A stretch of 22,953 bases of DNA. It comes from Perkinsus olseni. Its lineage: Eukaryota > Perkinsozoa > Perkinsida > Perkinsidae. The stretch is taken from the NCBI GenBank assembly GCA_013115135.1, contig JABANP010000681.1:1-22953 (forward strand), read 5' to 3'. How positions within the stretch are numbered: the stretch's first letter is position 1; each line of letters starts with the position of its first letter. The notes under the pieces are model-generated. The model was not told the DNA's origin and searched no databases. It was given only the letters and a program-made list of their open reading frames with translations. The position numbers were made by a program, and so were the translations under genes. Below, one piece after another: positions 1 to 9,861 of the stretch.

Positions 1-144
1 TAGATTAGATAACTCAGCAAAGAGTCGTTTTACAGTGGTTCTTGAGTTATAACTACAGTAATAACAGTAATACGTGAGCTAGGCTAGCAAGGGGAGACAG
101 TCACAAGGGGTGAGACACTCAATTGTGTACAACTTCTCCTCACA
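1..144 (-). repeat. 3' LTR (left copy, truncated by window edge by 3 nt)
   Basis: This matches 5407-5547 base for base except for three 1-nt length differences in short homopolymers and one G/A substitution. Its inner end (CACA at 141-144 on plus) is the TGTG start of the LTR on the element strand. The outer three bases of the TGT...CACA pattern fall before base 1. Confidence 0.95.
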
Positions 145-152
145 TCTCCCCT
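145..152 (-). other. Polypurine tract next to 3' LTR
   Basis: On the element strand AGGGGAGA directly precedes the TGTGAGG start of the LTR. An all-purine run in this place is the usual primer for plus-strand DNA synthesis in LTR elements. Identification rests on position and composition only. Confidence 0.6.
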
Positions 153-186
153 GGTTGCTACCCGCAACCACAAACCATAAAAACAA

Positions 187-1530
187 TTAAAACGCTTGGA
201 CTTCAGACGTCCCGTAATAAACTCTGAGATTAGCACGATGCTCATCTCTCTCAACACCATACTTGTCACCAATGGTCACACGAGGCTTTATCGTCGTGAA
301 CAATGAGAACCTTCCGGGGGCCTCTCCAACCATCAGCCATCTTAACCAGAACCTTCTGTCCGGCAGATACCGGGCGCAGTTGCCTCCGATCTTCAGGTGG
401 TTGCTCTCGATCATCTCGGACCTTACCGACCCAATCACGTTGTAGTAGTACTCCTTCATCATTCTCTTTCAACTCATCCGCAGTAGGGAGCTCATCATCG
501 TCTACAGCCGCGTCCACGCTAGAGGGAGGAACCACAGATCCCAGATACATAGACCGGTGGAACATTATATTAAAGGGAGTGGTACCAAGATCTGGTAGCA
601 CCACACTATTCATTCTCCTCGTAGCACTGCCCAGCTTACTACTCCACGATCGAGACTTAGACAGACCATATCCACGTAAGCACACCTTCAACTCTTGAAC
701 TCGTCGTTCCACCAGCCCGTTGCACCATGGAGCTCTGGGGGTTACAAGGCGGACCCTTACCCCCAGAGCTTCCAGGCTCGATTGCGTGGCACGGGAGGCA
801 AAAGCAGCTCCCTCTATCGGACCGTAAAAGTACGCATACTTCCGAACGTACCACAAACTTCTGTCATAACCCGGATAACTTCCCGACTCGTGGCCGATCG
901 GAGGGGTCGCAATAAGCAGAAACGGGAAAAAGTGATCACATAGCAGCAAGCAGTAGACGCAGTTAAAGCTGTCCGCCACAAACGGACCTGCCAAATCTGC
1001 TGACACCGTTTCCCAAGGGGATCTCACCGTATGGTCCAAGCAGTTGCCCTTCCAAACACGGATAGAGCCTTTGATCACAGCAGCAATGCAGTGATCACAC
1101 ATCATACAAACGCGCTTAGAATCGGCTCCGAATACCCTTCCACCACCAGAAGCGTCGCAGATGCCACAGAGTCATAGGCGCCGAAAGATGACCAATCTCA
1201 TCGTGACACTTGGCGATAATAGAGTCGGTCTTCTGGCGATCATCCCACGGGTGTACAAGGACAGAGCGGCCTTCACTATACGGAGTGCCGATGGTCATAA
1301 CCACTCGAGTCAAGATCTCACAACCATCTCGCTCTTCTAAGCGAAATCGACCTAAAGCACAGTCATAGTAACCTGCTGCTTTTGACGCTCGGCAATGCAA
1401 TATCAACGCCATTGTCTCAGCGAAATTACACTGCATCTTCGCTAAAGTCACAGTTGAGTCTACGAGAACAGCAGCGCAACAGACAAGGCATGCACTATGC
1501 ACACTCCTATCTCCCCCCTGACCTCTGACT
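187..1530 (-). pseudogene. Integrase domain of the retrotransposon, frameshifted
   Basis: Integrase inserts element cDNA into the genome. The HHCC zinc-binding end is visible: HDEIGH and WHLRRFWWWKG (about 1205-1125) carry the histidines, and CMMCDHC (about 1107-1087) carries the cysteines. The two halves are in different frames, separated by a stop near 1118. The catalytic core begins with SADLAGPF (first Asp, about 1005). The region around the second Asp reads SDRG (about 810) in another minus frame, and the glutamate lies in NGLVERRVQELK (about 720-685). Between about 910 and 810 the conserved read passes through all three minus frames. A WRGPRKVL motif near 320 belongs to the C-terminal domain, and a further frame change near 290 leads to an end at 187. 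The start against RNase H is placed at the G-run near 1515. Inactive as it stands. Confidence 0.85.
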
Positions 1531-2052
1531 GTTGAAGAGGTCATCCAAGGAGCAGATCCACAGCTGAGCCAGTCGAGACAAATCGTCAGCATCAGCGTTG
1601 ATCTCAGCAGCGATATGCCGCACAACAACAGGTAGTTGTAGGCGAACGCGGACATCAGAAGCAATAACAAGTAAGCGGCCTATAGAAGTACGTTCCTGTG
1701 ACTTAGTCACTGCCCTGAAAGAGGCACCTCGCAACCAACCACAGGTCACCCTGCTATCACTTTCCAAGACAACGCTCTCGATACCGAACTCCTTTAGGCG
1801 CAAGTCACCAACACACAATAAGGCTTCAACCGAGCAAAATAGTTCTCGCCTGTTGATGTGCCAGTATTGCTGAGTCGCACGCCACAAGCGAGCACGACAG
1901 AACAACGGAGCAGTAGCGGCAGAGTCAACATCCTCAACCACATTGGACAGAAACACAAGCCAGCCGTAACCGTGACAAGAAGCATCTCCTCGCACAAGAA
2001 GTCGGCTTTTTCCCTGTGTCTTCAAGTAAGTGGACATGGCTTTCCTTCGCAT
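1507..2052 (-). pseudogene. RNase H domain of the retrotransposon
   Basis: This domain degrades the RNA of the RNA-DNA hybrid during reverse transcription. The acidic residues expected of RNase H appear in order: D in LVRGDASCHG, E in INRRELFCSVEA, D in VLESDSRVTCGW and a late D in the HIAAEINADADDLSRL block, which also has the typical Asn-Ala-Asp-Leu-Ser ending. The reading frame differs from that of the reverse transcriptase upstream and of the integrase downstream. The downstream switch lies by a run of six G/C bases at 1513-1518, a likely slippage site. The connection segment (WRYC...GGWDDL, about 2185-2115) sits in yet another frame between RT and RNase H. Confidence 0.85.
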
Positions 2053-2152
2053 CTTGGATCTTACTCAAGACAATGGAGAGTACGCCGCTCAGATGCTGAA
2101 AGCACATGCAAATCATCCCAACCACCAGACCACCTGCCAGAAACAGCTCTCA

Positions 2153-3985
2153 TCACATCGGCACAGTACCTCCAAAGGGGTGCCGGCGCAACGGATCGCC
2201 GAGCCTTCCGCTCACAACAAAAAGTTGACGGTTGGTGTAGGAGGGGGCCAACTCTGAGGGGACTTCCACAGTCGGACACTGAATCGCAAAGTGGCCGTCA
2301 CTCACTTTCCAGAAGACGCCAAGGTGACGGATCGCTTCAGAGGAGTCGATGGTGAAAGCATTACATTTCTCCGCCGGAAAAGGAAATCCGTGGAGAGTGC
2401 CTAAACGGCGGAGCACTTGAACCGCATACGATATATCATGGATAGGACCAACGAGACATATATCATCCAGATATATGAAGACATGAACTCGGCGAGATAC
2501 CCCTCGTGCGTACATCAGATCAATCAATCTTCGTACGAAAGATTCAAGGGCACTTGGCGCTACCGATAGGCCAAATATAAGGCGCCGACTAACATACTTG
2601 ATACCGCCAAGGGAAAGGTTCACTCTCAATCCCGGGCCTAGGTGTATCCTATAAAAAGCACGACTTATATCCAAAAAGCCGACGGCAATCTCACTCACAG
2701 ATAGGCCGTCCAATAACAACTTGTTGATAGCCAACTGCATCTCTGTGAGCAATACCGAAGTGTCGCTTCCCAAATACGAAGCGCTTGGGAGGATCGAATT
2801 CCACGATCGCGCATCACACACCGGCCGTAGCCGGGTGCTCTTCAGCAAGGATTGCTGAAGAGGAAACACCTCAATAATTGGCTCAGAACAAGAGGGAGCA
2901 GTCGCATCAGAAGGTGGTGGGCTCTCCCACCATTGGTGGGCAAGATAATTAGCTACCTCCTTGCGTAGCAGCTCCTTCTGCTCATTGCTCAACCGAGCGA
3001 TCATAGCCTTGCTATAATCCACATGAGTACCATCAGTACGAGGCTTCAAAGGGGGCCATCTGATTTCACACACATATTCTTGCTCACCTGGCAAGTCAAG
3101 AGTGTCATTCTCGTTAGCCTGCCTTACCCGGTAGTCATACTGTGGTGCTGCTGGTATCGGTCTCCAATCGAACTCCATCTCATTACAGCTAGGAGGGACG
3201 AAAGAATGTACAACAGCAGTATCAACAGGGCTCGAAAGGGAGTCTTCACTCTTCTCACCTAGAAGGGGGGCTGCCTCTTCCAGGGACAGAGCACAACACA
3301 AACCACTCACTTTCCGAACCGCAATCTCCTCTGAGTCAGCGTTCAGACTCGTGACAATTCCTGGCTGAGTGATGCCCTCGCTATCACCCTCAGCTGGACT
3401 CTTCACACGGGTAGTAACACGTAGCCCCTCCGCCGAGTCACCTATATCAATCGCGACTCCGACACGTCCTAGAAGACGTAGGCCCCAGATAATACCCGGT
3501 TGTAAATCCTTTACGACATAATAGTCGTGGGTCACAACACGATCACAAAAGATAAGGTCGAGCTTCACCGTTCCCACAACCTCCTCGGTACTACCATTCG
3601 CCAATGTAGCCGTAGCTTGGCATGGTATCAGTGATGGTACTTCAGGGCAATGCTCACGAATCTGATCATATACAGACTTCGATAACAACGCATCGGTTGC
3701 TCCGGTATCAACCAAGCCCTTCAATACAAGTTTACCACCATAGGTTGCAGTCAGTATTCCACCGTCTAATTTGTGAGTATCGCCCCATGCGCGAATCACA
3801 ACACTACGCGACGGCAGAATCACAGTCTCACCTCTCTCGTCGTTGTGAACGGTTCCTTCGGTAGATCCCACCACACGCACCGCTTCCGTTCCAGAGCCGG
3901 ACTTGGGATTGGCGGGGAAGACTTGGGGCACTCGGATGCAGAGTGACCAACACTGAGACAGTTCCAGCATCTTCTTAGCGGACAC
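2153..3985 (-). pseudogene. Protease and reverse transcriptase (pol part 1)
   Basis: The open stretch of 610 codons overlaps the end of gag in another frame, the usual place for ribosomal frameshifting in such elements. The aspartic protease active site reads LVDTGATDALL (DTGA at about 3709-3698). Reverse transcriptase follows. FLDISRAFYRIHL holds the first catalytic Asp, FGLSVAPSALE is the template-grip region, and VFIYLDDICLVG (YLDD at about 2474-2463) holds the catalytic pair. HLGVFW follows as in Gypsy-type RT. The frame stops in the thumb/connection region after SGRLGDPLRRHPF. The next conserved block continues in another frame, so RNase H and integrase are cut off. The PR and RT motifs themselves look complete. 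Confidence 0.88.
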
Positions 3986-5404
3986 TGCTTTGTTAAATGA
4001 TCACTCTTACCACAAGTGAAACACTTCTTTGGGCCACGCCGATTGGGCCTATGAGATTGTTGGCCTGCAGTCTGCGGTGATGGTGCATTGGAGAACTGCG
4101 AAACGTCAGGGCGAACTCCGAAGTCTACAGCGCGTACTGGAGCTACTTGTTGCACCTCTGGCGTAGTAGTAGTTGAAGTCTGTCCTGGGATCTTCGATGG
4201 CGATGATGAAGGCGATGGCTTACTGGAAGAGAGACGTTGATCAATCATAATCACTTGTCGGACCCACTCGATCCAGGACTCACATGTGATCGAAGCAGCC
4301 TGCGAAGCCACAGCCCCTGAAGACATGCCACGGCGGCTCAGCATCATATAATAAGAGTCGTCCCGCATTTGCATGGCACCACTTGCTCGACACTGAGAGC
4401 GGAAGCGAGTGACTCTCCCAAGGAAACTCGAGAGACTCTCATCACTACTCTGCTTCAGGTCGATCATAGTATTGAGCAACTGTTCTTGTTCTAGTTGTCC
4501 ACCACAGACCTTGTCCAGATTAGCCCAAACCTGCTCAAGCGCCACAACATAGGATTGCGGGTTGAGGTCATTAAATAATTGCACCGTTACCAGCAACCAC
4601 AATGATCCTTCCAACGCGCGACTAAGATAGTGGAACTCATGAACAGCAGACCAGTGTCTCCTTCGAACAGTGTCAGTAATCTCCACCTTAAAAGCCGACA
4701 GTGATCGATTATCACCGAATCCAGTAAACGGCGGTTTGCTCAATGGTACCTTATCAACTGCCCTCAAGATGGCAGCCAGCTCAGACTCCGTCATCATCTT
4801 CTTATACCGAAAAGCTTGGGTCGGCTCTGCAAGCGTCGCCATACTACCATATGTAGCTACTGCAGGAGCATCAACCTCTACCTGCTCAGGGGAGTGAAAA
4901 GAACCATCAGCAGGAGCCGCAGGCGCCGAAGGGGAAGGAAACGACATAAAGCTACTTGCTCGAAGTCTATCGGCGAAGCCACTTACAAATATGCTATACT
5001 CCCCTGCAACCGTCAACTTCCTTGCTGCATCGAGCTTCGAGGCCCGGTAGGTCCGCTTAGCCTCCTCTGAGACCACTATAGCGACCTCCGCCTCGAGCAG
5101 CCTGGTCAGTAAGGCAGGGAAGATGAAGGGGACCAATTGCATAAAGTTTTCAATGGCCTTCGAAGCAAAGTTAGAGCTTGACGATGGACCAACGATAAAA
5201 CACAATCGCTTTCATGAAACCATCCTTCAAAGACGTTTCCAAAGCTTCAACGGTAGGCACATGATCGAGCTTCTTCACTTCGTCTACTAGCATCGCAATC
5301 ACCCAATCTTGAAATCTTGCCAGATTCAAGATCTCGTTACCAAGAATGACTTTGTCCATGATCCGCTCTGCAATAGAGAGAAAAGGGTCGTCGGGGAGCG
5401 CCAT
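3820..5404 (-). pseudogene. Gag polyprotein, frameshifted near 5200
   Basis: The first 70 or so codons start at an ATG (5404-5402) whose A is the last base of the LTR. In that frame a stop occurs just upstream in the LTR, so no earlier start is possible. That frame closes at 5171, and a second frame open from about 5205 carries the rest to 3820. The C-terminal part has two nucleic-acid-binding zinc knuckles of CX2CX4HX4C type (CFTCGKSDHLTKQC and CWNCLSVGHSASEC, about 4025-3930), typical of nucleocapsid. The middle has a Ser/Pro/Thr-rich linker (SSSKPSPSSSPSK). The frame change could be a mutation or, less likely, a programmed shift. The end overlaps pol by 166 nt. Confidence 0.85.
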
Positions 5405-5547
5405 GTTAGATTAGATAACTCAACAAGAGTCGTTTACAGTGGTTCTTGAGTTATAACTACAGTAATAACAGTAATACGTGAGCTAGGCTAGCAAGGGAGA
5501 CAGTCACAAGGGGTGAGACACTCAATTGTGTACAACTTCTCCTCACA
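5404..5547 (-). repeat. 5' LTR (complete, 144 bp)
   Basis: On the element strand it runs TGTGAGG...ATCTAACA, with TG/CA ends as expected for integrase processing. At 144 bp it is short for a Gypsy-type LTR. The base after it on the element strand begins TGGCGCTCC. TGG is the usual start of a tRNA primer-binding site, but the gag ATG overlaps it and I could not match a tRNA. Confidence 0.93.
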
Positions 5548-5567
5548 TAGCCGACAGAATACGTACG

Positions 5568-5587
5568 TTGCCGTTTTTTCTGGACAG
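5568..5587 (+). promoter_or_regulatory. Probable trans-splice acceptor before bL21m
   Basis: A pyrimidine run (gttttttctgg) ends in ACAG at 5584-5587, 8 nt before the ATG. No upstream exon can be seen, as the LTR begins 40 nt away. A spliced-leader acceptor is therefore the simplest reading. An acceptor for a cis-spliced 5' UTR exon beyond the retroelement is the alternative. Confidence 0.5.
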
Positions 5588-5595
5588 GCGAGAAC

Positions 5596-6951
5596 ATGAA
5601 AGTGCCTCACAAGGTGCCGAAGCATCCCCTGTTGGATACTGACCAAAACATGAATGAGATTGTCACCTATGCGGACCTGAAGTTGCGATGGAACTACGTC
5701 GGGGATGTTCGACGGAACAGGATGAACATGAGGAGGAAGTGGAAGTCCTTCCCGAACCGGCATCCTAAAAGGGAAGTTACTACTGCATTTGTGCAGCATG
5801 ATCGGATGCCTTTCATGTAGTAAAACGGGATGAAGTTCTTCGTGTAGTAAATAGGGATTATGCCTTTGAAGCAGGGGACTGTGCCTTCCTCGGAGTGAAA
5901 AGGGATCGGGTTTTCATGAAACAGTAATCCCAGATTACCACAGTGCCATATTGTCGACCTTATGTGCCAAGTCCCCTATTAGAACTTGTGGTCGAGCGTC
6001 GGTTATTTGCGAGGGCCTGGGTGGCTTTCGCGTGATCGGAAACACAGGCTTTAAAAGTATTTTGGTTTCAGCACGGAGCCACCAAAAGATCCTCCTCCGG
6101 GAATGAAGCTGGACCTCGATAATGCTTTCGTCGTCTTTCTCTCCGGCAAGTGGCTGCAGCACAAGGCAACTGTGGGGGACATAATACAAACTGAACGTAT
6201 CAAGAGGAAACAGGCTGGCGATCAGGTCGGTCAGACTGGTCCGTCTTCGTTGGGGTACCCTCGATACTTTTACGGACTTGTCTGATAGCGGGAGGGATCT
6301 GCCTAATACGGGCACAAGAGATTTGTCGGAAAGCCGGAAATTCCATCGGATAATACACGGCAAATAGCAAGTGATGGCTTTGCTGATCAGATCGTCTTTG
6401 GGTCTGTCTTGCTGGTTGGTACCAAGGACTGGACCCTCATGGGGAAGCCCGTGATTCCCTACGCTAAGGTCCACTGTACGATAGAGCAGCAGACCCTTAC
6501 CAAGGACCAAGTCTCCTTCATGTATCCTTAGCTGAGCTTCGATCGCGTTCAAACTTCACCGTGCAGATATAAGCCCAAGCGCCGATGGTTTCGGTTCAGG
6601 AGAGTGCGGTATTGGGTCACGATGCTGAGGCTGGACAGAATTGAGGTGCTCAAGCGGCTACTGAAAACCCGCTCGACGGGCGTATCTTAGGTCGACCCGC
6701 GGTATTCGGAAGCTCCCGAGGACAAACCGCTGAAGCCAGTGCGACTGCTGGACATGTGGGCATCTCGATGGCAGGTGATAGCGGCCTGGCGAGGGGTGGT
6801 TACCTAGTTTCTCTCCTGCTAGACACCAGAGGAACTGAGGGCGGTGCAACGAGATGAGGCAGGCACGATGCTCGCAGAGAAAATATATGACGGGATAGAG
6901 CAGGCGCCGGGTCACCATCAGCGTCGTGGCTTAGTAGAGGCCTATCGGTGA
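5596..6951 (+). CDS. MRPL21: Mitochondrial large-subunit ribosomal protein bL21m
   Basis: Predicted exons are 5596-5816, 6072-6225, 6391-6521, 6567-6645, 6691-6774 and 6823-6951, giving 265 residues. Introns of 255, 165, 45, 45 and 48 nt are all GT...AG and keep phase. The L21 fold reads through the exon joins. FVVFLSGKW and [10 protein letters not shown] (exon 2), then [20 protein letters not shown] and YAKVHCTI (exon 3), correspond to the F-A-V..GKQ, KVLLVG..FTLLGKP and ATVIE blocks. The exon 3-4 join gives the basic [17 protein letters not shown] and LRLDRIE, like the family's KRKN...VT...LRI..IE end. An N-terminal extension of about 90 residues and a C-terminal tail rich in Glu/Arg exceed bacterial L21; a mitochondrial import signal is plausible but not clear. 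Intron 3 keeps the basic tail open, and an in-frame TAG at 6688 is removed by intron 4. Confidence 0.85.
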
Positions 6952-7170
6952 TGAATCCTCGCGAAGGTGAATTCGAGAGATCTGCATATCACAGGTTCTA
7001 TCCGGATCCGCAAGCCCCGCACCAAAGATGGCATTGGTGATCAGCATGTTTGAGTGCTTCGATAGTGTTTCCGTATAGCGCAGTTCCTGTTGAGTTAGCC
7101 TACAGTATTCTCACACGCGACGATGGCAGCGTTTCACCGTTAACTGTTTGGTAGTTTTATATGTTTTCCA

Positions 7171-8747
7171 ATGGTGAGCCTGAAGCCGACAATACGAAGG
7201 AAGCTGCAAGTTTCCATTGTGGTAGTTTCCTTGGTCATGGCGGGTGTAGTTCTCGCCTACGTACTGCATTCACCAGTAGTGCCGATCCTGGCTGCCGCGG
7301 TCCTCTATTATTATACCTACGGTAACCTCGGTTCCCCCAAGTTATGGCTCATCCTGGTATACTTGCTAGTTGACCTCAGCAAGGGTCTAATAGTGTCGTG
7401 GTCGTTAGCCAACAAGGATCCCGGGAAAACACCGAGCGAGATCAGCATCCTTTTCGTGAAGGATGTGGTGTCGCTGGCGATGGGATACGCTTTCGCGAAA
7501 CTTATGGGAAGCGAGGGCACTGAAGTGAATGTCTTGGGCTACGACACGCTCAGGTTTCTACCAGTGGCACTGTTGTTTATGACTAGCCAAACTTGCGCGC
7601 TGAAGGCGCTTAATTATTTGGATCCTGGTAGGTTGACGGAAACCGGTCTGCGGGCTGACTCTCCTGTGACCAGGCACATTTAAGCTGCTCTTACAAGTGT
7701 GTCTTCCTACAATAACGTTCTTTTCGTGGTGCTGGCTTGGACGGATGTGAGTCGCTTTCTCGCAACCTTGTTTATGCTGCGTCTGGGACCAGGTACACCA
7801 AGAGACAGGTCCTCTGCGTCGCCGGAGTTTTCATGTTTTCAATTCTCTTCTGCGTCGCGAAGACACGCCAAGAGACCTCGGAGGTTATGGCCACCTCAGC
7901 AGTCGGCCTAATATATACCACAGTGTTTGTTTTATCTTCATGTGAGCCGGGAACTGGTCGACGTCATTCTTGCGTATGACTCACTGCAAATCTTAGCCCC
8001 CAGGTCGAGTCGCCGGCCTCGCTCTAGTTTTGCACTTTTCAGGTTCCGGCAGCATTCTCTCGGAGAAACTGTTGAAGACTACGGGTGATTCTCTGCCAGT
8101 TCAAGTCGTTCACATGAAGGTTTGTAGCGTTCTCATCGGATTTGTTGCCTTCACCGCCCATGGACTCACCCAGGGCCTGGAGGTTGGATCTTGGAACCCT
8201 CTCATTCACTGGGACCAGCGTACGTTGGGGGCGCCAGTGATTCACCTCTATATCCCTCTGTATCTTCTCCAATTGCCATCACTGTGTTTCAGGTACATTG
8301 GTAGTGGTCGCAATTTATGTTGCTTCGGGCTGGCTGGTTGCCTACATAACCAAACGTCTATCCTCGACCACGAAGAACGTTACCCAGGCCGGGTCGACGG
8401 CGCTCACTTATGCTCTCACGATGGTCCTTGGGAAGGATCTCTTCAAGTGAGTCTCGAGTGCTCCACTTCGTTAGACTGTGCGCTCTTCTTCCTTGGTGGC
8501 CGTTAGGACAGTCGACGTTGCATTCCACTTGTTGGGCTGCGATGTTAGTTCTACCTTTCCTTTCAGCCCGCAAGCCCAGCCCGGCCCTTTCAGTGTCCCA
8601 GCAACATCGATGGCGGTTGGAATCATGGCCTGCGTTGTCGCTTACTGGACAAGTCCTGGACGAGACTCACCTATCGCAGCAGAGCGCGAGCTGATTGAGA
8701 AAGACCACTTCAAGCCGTTGCCGTTGAAGGGCCCTGTTTTGGTTTGA
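7171..8747 (+). CDS. Nucleotide-sugar transporter, SLC35A-like
   Basis: Predicted exons are 7171-7627, 7698-7746, 7793-7941, 8043-8219, 8293-8446 and 8507-8747 (408 residues), with introns of 70, 46, 101, 73 and 60 nt. Donors are mostly GTGAG or GTAGG. Phases match at every join. The protein has about ten hydrophobic segments and the landmarks of the Golgi/ER nucleotide-sugar transporter family: TSQTCALKALNYLDPG in exon 1, a Gly-Arg plus TKRQ boundary across exons 2-3, SGSILSEKLLK in exon 4 (the family's G..YEK.LK motif), and VASGWLVAYITKRLSSTTKN in exon 5 (the G-L-V-A...K+aD...K motif). It would exchange a cytosolic nucleotide sugar for a lumenal nucleotide monophosphate. Substrate cannot be told. 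The tail KDHFKPLPLKGPVLV is cytosolic and basic. It lies 219 nt after bL21m on the same strand. Confidence 0.85.
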
Positions 8748-8826
8748 TCCATATACTTATTTATCATTGCCTCTGTATCAAAAGTTGTTCGTTATCCTGG
8801 GATCCGATTTTCGCAGAGTTCAAATA

Positions 8827-8855
8827 AGCAACACCTTCGCTGCGAAGGTTTCGGT
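8827..8855. other. Small hairpin after transporter gene
   Basis: AACACC...GGTGTT encloses CCTTCGC-T-GCGAAGG, a nested inverted repeat about 85 nt downstream of the transporter stop. It may form an mRNA 3'-end structure. No function can be assigned. Confidence 0.4.
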
Positions 8856-8866
8856 GTTACTACTGA

Positions 8867-9298
8867 TCAGTGACGCAATGGGCACGGCACAGTTTGTGCC
8901 ACTTCACTGACGAATGGGCCCTCCTCCCCCACTCTTACGTGCGGAGGCTCATTCATTTTGTTGGGACGCGCACTTTTTTCTCTCGAAGTGGCAGCGACTC
9001 GCTGCCAGCGAGAGTCCTTGAAGGGCTTTAGGGCTAACCTGTTATCACCCTCTAGCTCAACTCCGCGCAGCACCGCGCTCCGACTTGGAGTCAGCTCGAA
9101 GCGAATTTTCAGACCCGGTTTTGCGCCAAACAGAGACATGTCGCTACGACACTGTCGCAAAGTGTAGACTCCTTCGAATTCCGTACGCGTGCAGGAAATG
9201 TGGTAAAAGCTCATGATACGGCCGCTAGTAGAGTCTACGGAACCAGCAGAGCCAGCCCACCACCGGTATTTTATCTTCTCCCGAACGCTCCTGCTCAT
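8867..9298 (-). CDS. Hypothetical protein, uncertain
   Basis: This open frame of 143 codons starts at ATG 9298. Its central part (EFEGVYTLRQCRSDMSLFG, then LKIRFELTP and LKPFKDSRWQRV) looks like a folded beta-rich domain, not random translation. The N-terminal 30 residues and the tail look less convincing. A donor-like CAC|GTAAGA at about 8942 suggests the true gene may splice onward. No signal peptide or membrane segment is seen, and I do not recognise a family. It points away from the paralog at 9862 and converges with the transporter gene. It could be the remnant of a larger gene. Confidence 0.35.
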   Translation of the reverse strand: MSRSVREKIKYRWWAGSAGSVDSTSGRIMSFYHISCTRTEFEGVYTLRQCRSDMSLFGAKPGLKIRFELTPSRSAVLRGVELEGDNRLALKPFKDSRWQRVAATSREKSARPNKMNEPPHVRVGEEGPFVSEVAQTVPCPLRH

Positions 9299-9861
9299 CG
9301 CTCATTACTACTCAGCTTCCAAGGATAGCTATGTTACTATCAGGGCTAACACCTCTAACGGTACCGCAGCTCCACTGTCGAAGATTTGCTACGATATGTA
9401 TTAAACATTGCAACGGAGTTCATCGGAGTACCTTTCTTACTATCATCCAACGTAACTCAGAGCAGCAGAGACAGAGACAGCGAGCTCTCAATCTATCTTG
9501 ATGTTCAGAACTCATTCCAATAATATGCTACAGGTGATTAGGCTGAGCCTGGCAGTCTGGCTTGACTCTGTCTCAGAGCAGGTGGTGACCACCTGGTGGT
9601 CTTGAACGACGCGATATGCGTGCATCCTGTTGAGTCCCTTGAATGATGCAACTTGGGAAGTTGTGATGCCTCTGAACGGATGAACAGCAATCTGAATGAC
9701 TGTGAATGACGGACCGAGTCCACTAGCCTAACGCTAGAAAATAATCGATCATAAATGAGGAAAATTGGATGTAAGAACGATAACATTGTGGTGACCACGT
9801 CGCGTATAGTCACAATACTGGCGGGGCACTTCAGCGTATACGATACTTGATTCAGCTCGCA
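9299..9861. other. Intergenic, no gene seen
   Basis: Neither strand carries convincing coding sequence. The stretch holds a 17-nt quasi-palindrome at 9579-9595 (CAGGTGGT-G-ACCACCTG) and ends in ATTCAG (9850-9855), the acceptor-like site before the next gene. The promoter of that gene should lie here but no core element can be named. Confidence 0.5.
9850..9855 (+). promoter_or_regulatory. Probable trans-splice acceptor before paralog A
   Basis: ATTCAG ends 6 nt before the ATG. Paralog B has TACTCAG at the same distance (17861-17867), while sequence further upstream differs. The spacing therefore seems kept. Confidence 0.45.

Larger units (their letters stand above)
1..5547 (-). mobile_element. 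Decayed LTR retrotransposon, Ty3/Gypsy-like
   Basis: Near-identical direct repeats bound the element (1-144, cut by the window edge, and 5404-5547). Between them, on the minus strand, lie gag, aspartic protease, reverse transcriptase, RNase H and integrase in that order. This order, the DTGA protease box and the YLDD polymerase box fit the Ty3/Gypsy (Metaviridae) arrangement. A BEL/Pao element has the same order and is not fully excluded. The LTR runs TG...CA on the element strand. A purine tract precedes the 3' LTR. Conserved reads jump between the three minus-strand frames at about eight places, so this copy is not autonomous. The repeats differ by only three single-base indels and one substitution, which argues for fairly recent insertion. 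Target-site duplication cannot be tested because the left flank is outside the window. Confidence 0.93.

Noticed and set aside
5386..5403. Assigning the retroelement's primer tRNA
   Set aside because: The bases after the LTR begin with TGG as expected, but they do not match the tRNA-Thr in this window, and the reverse complement lacks the conserved T-arm C at position 61. No tRNA could be named.
5935..6552. A 205-codon minus-strand open frame
   Set aside because: It lies opposite well-supported bL21m exons and introns and has no recognisable protein features.
6688..6690. TAG at 6688 as the true end of bL21m
   Set aside because: The same frame continues with protein-like sequence, and a 45-nt GT...AG intron (6646-6690) removes the stop and keeps phase. 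A following 48-nt intron then leads to a clear last exon.
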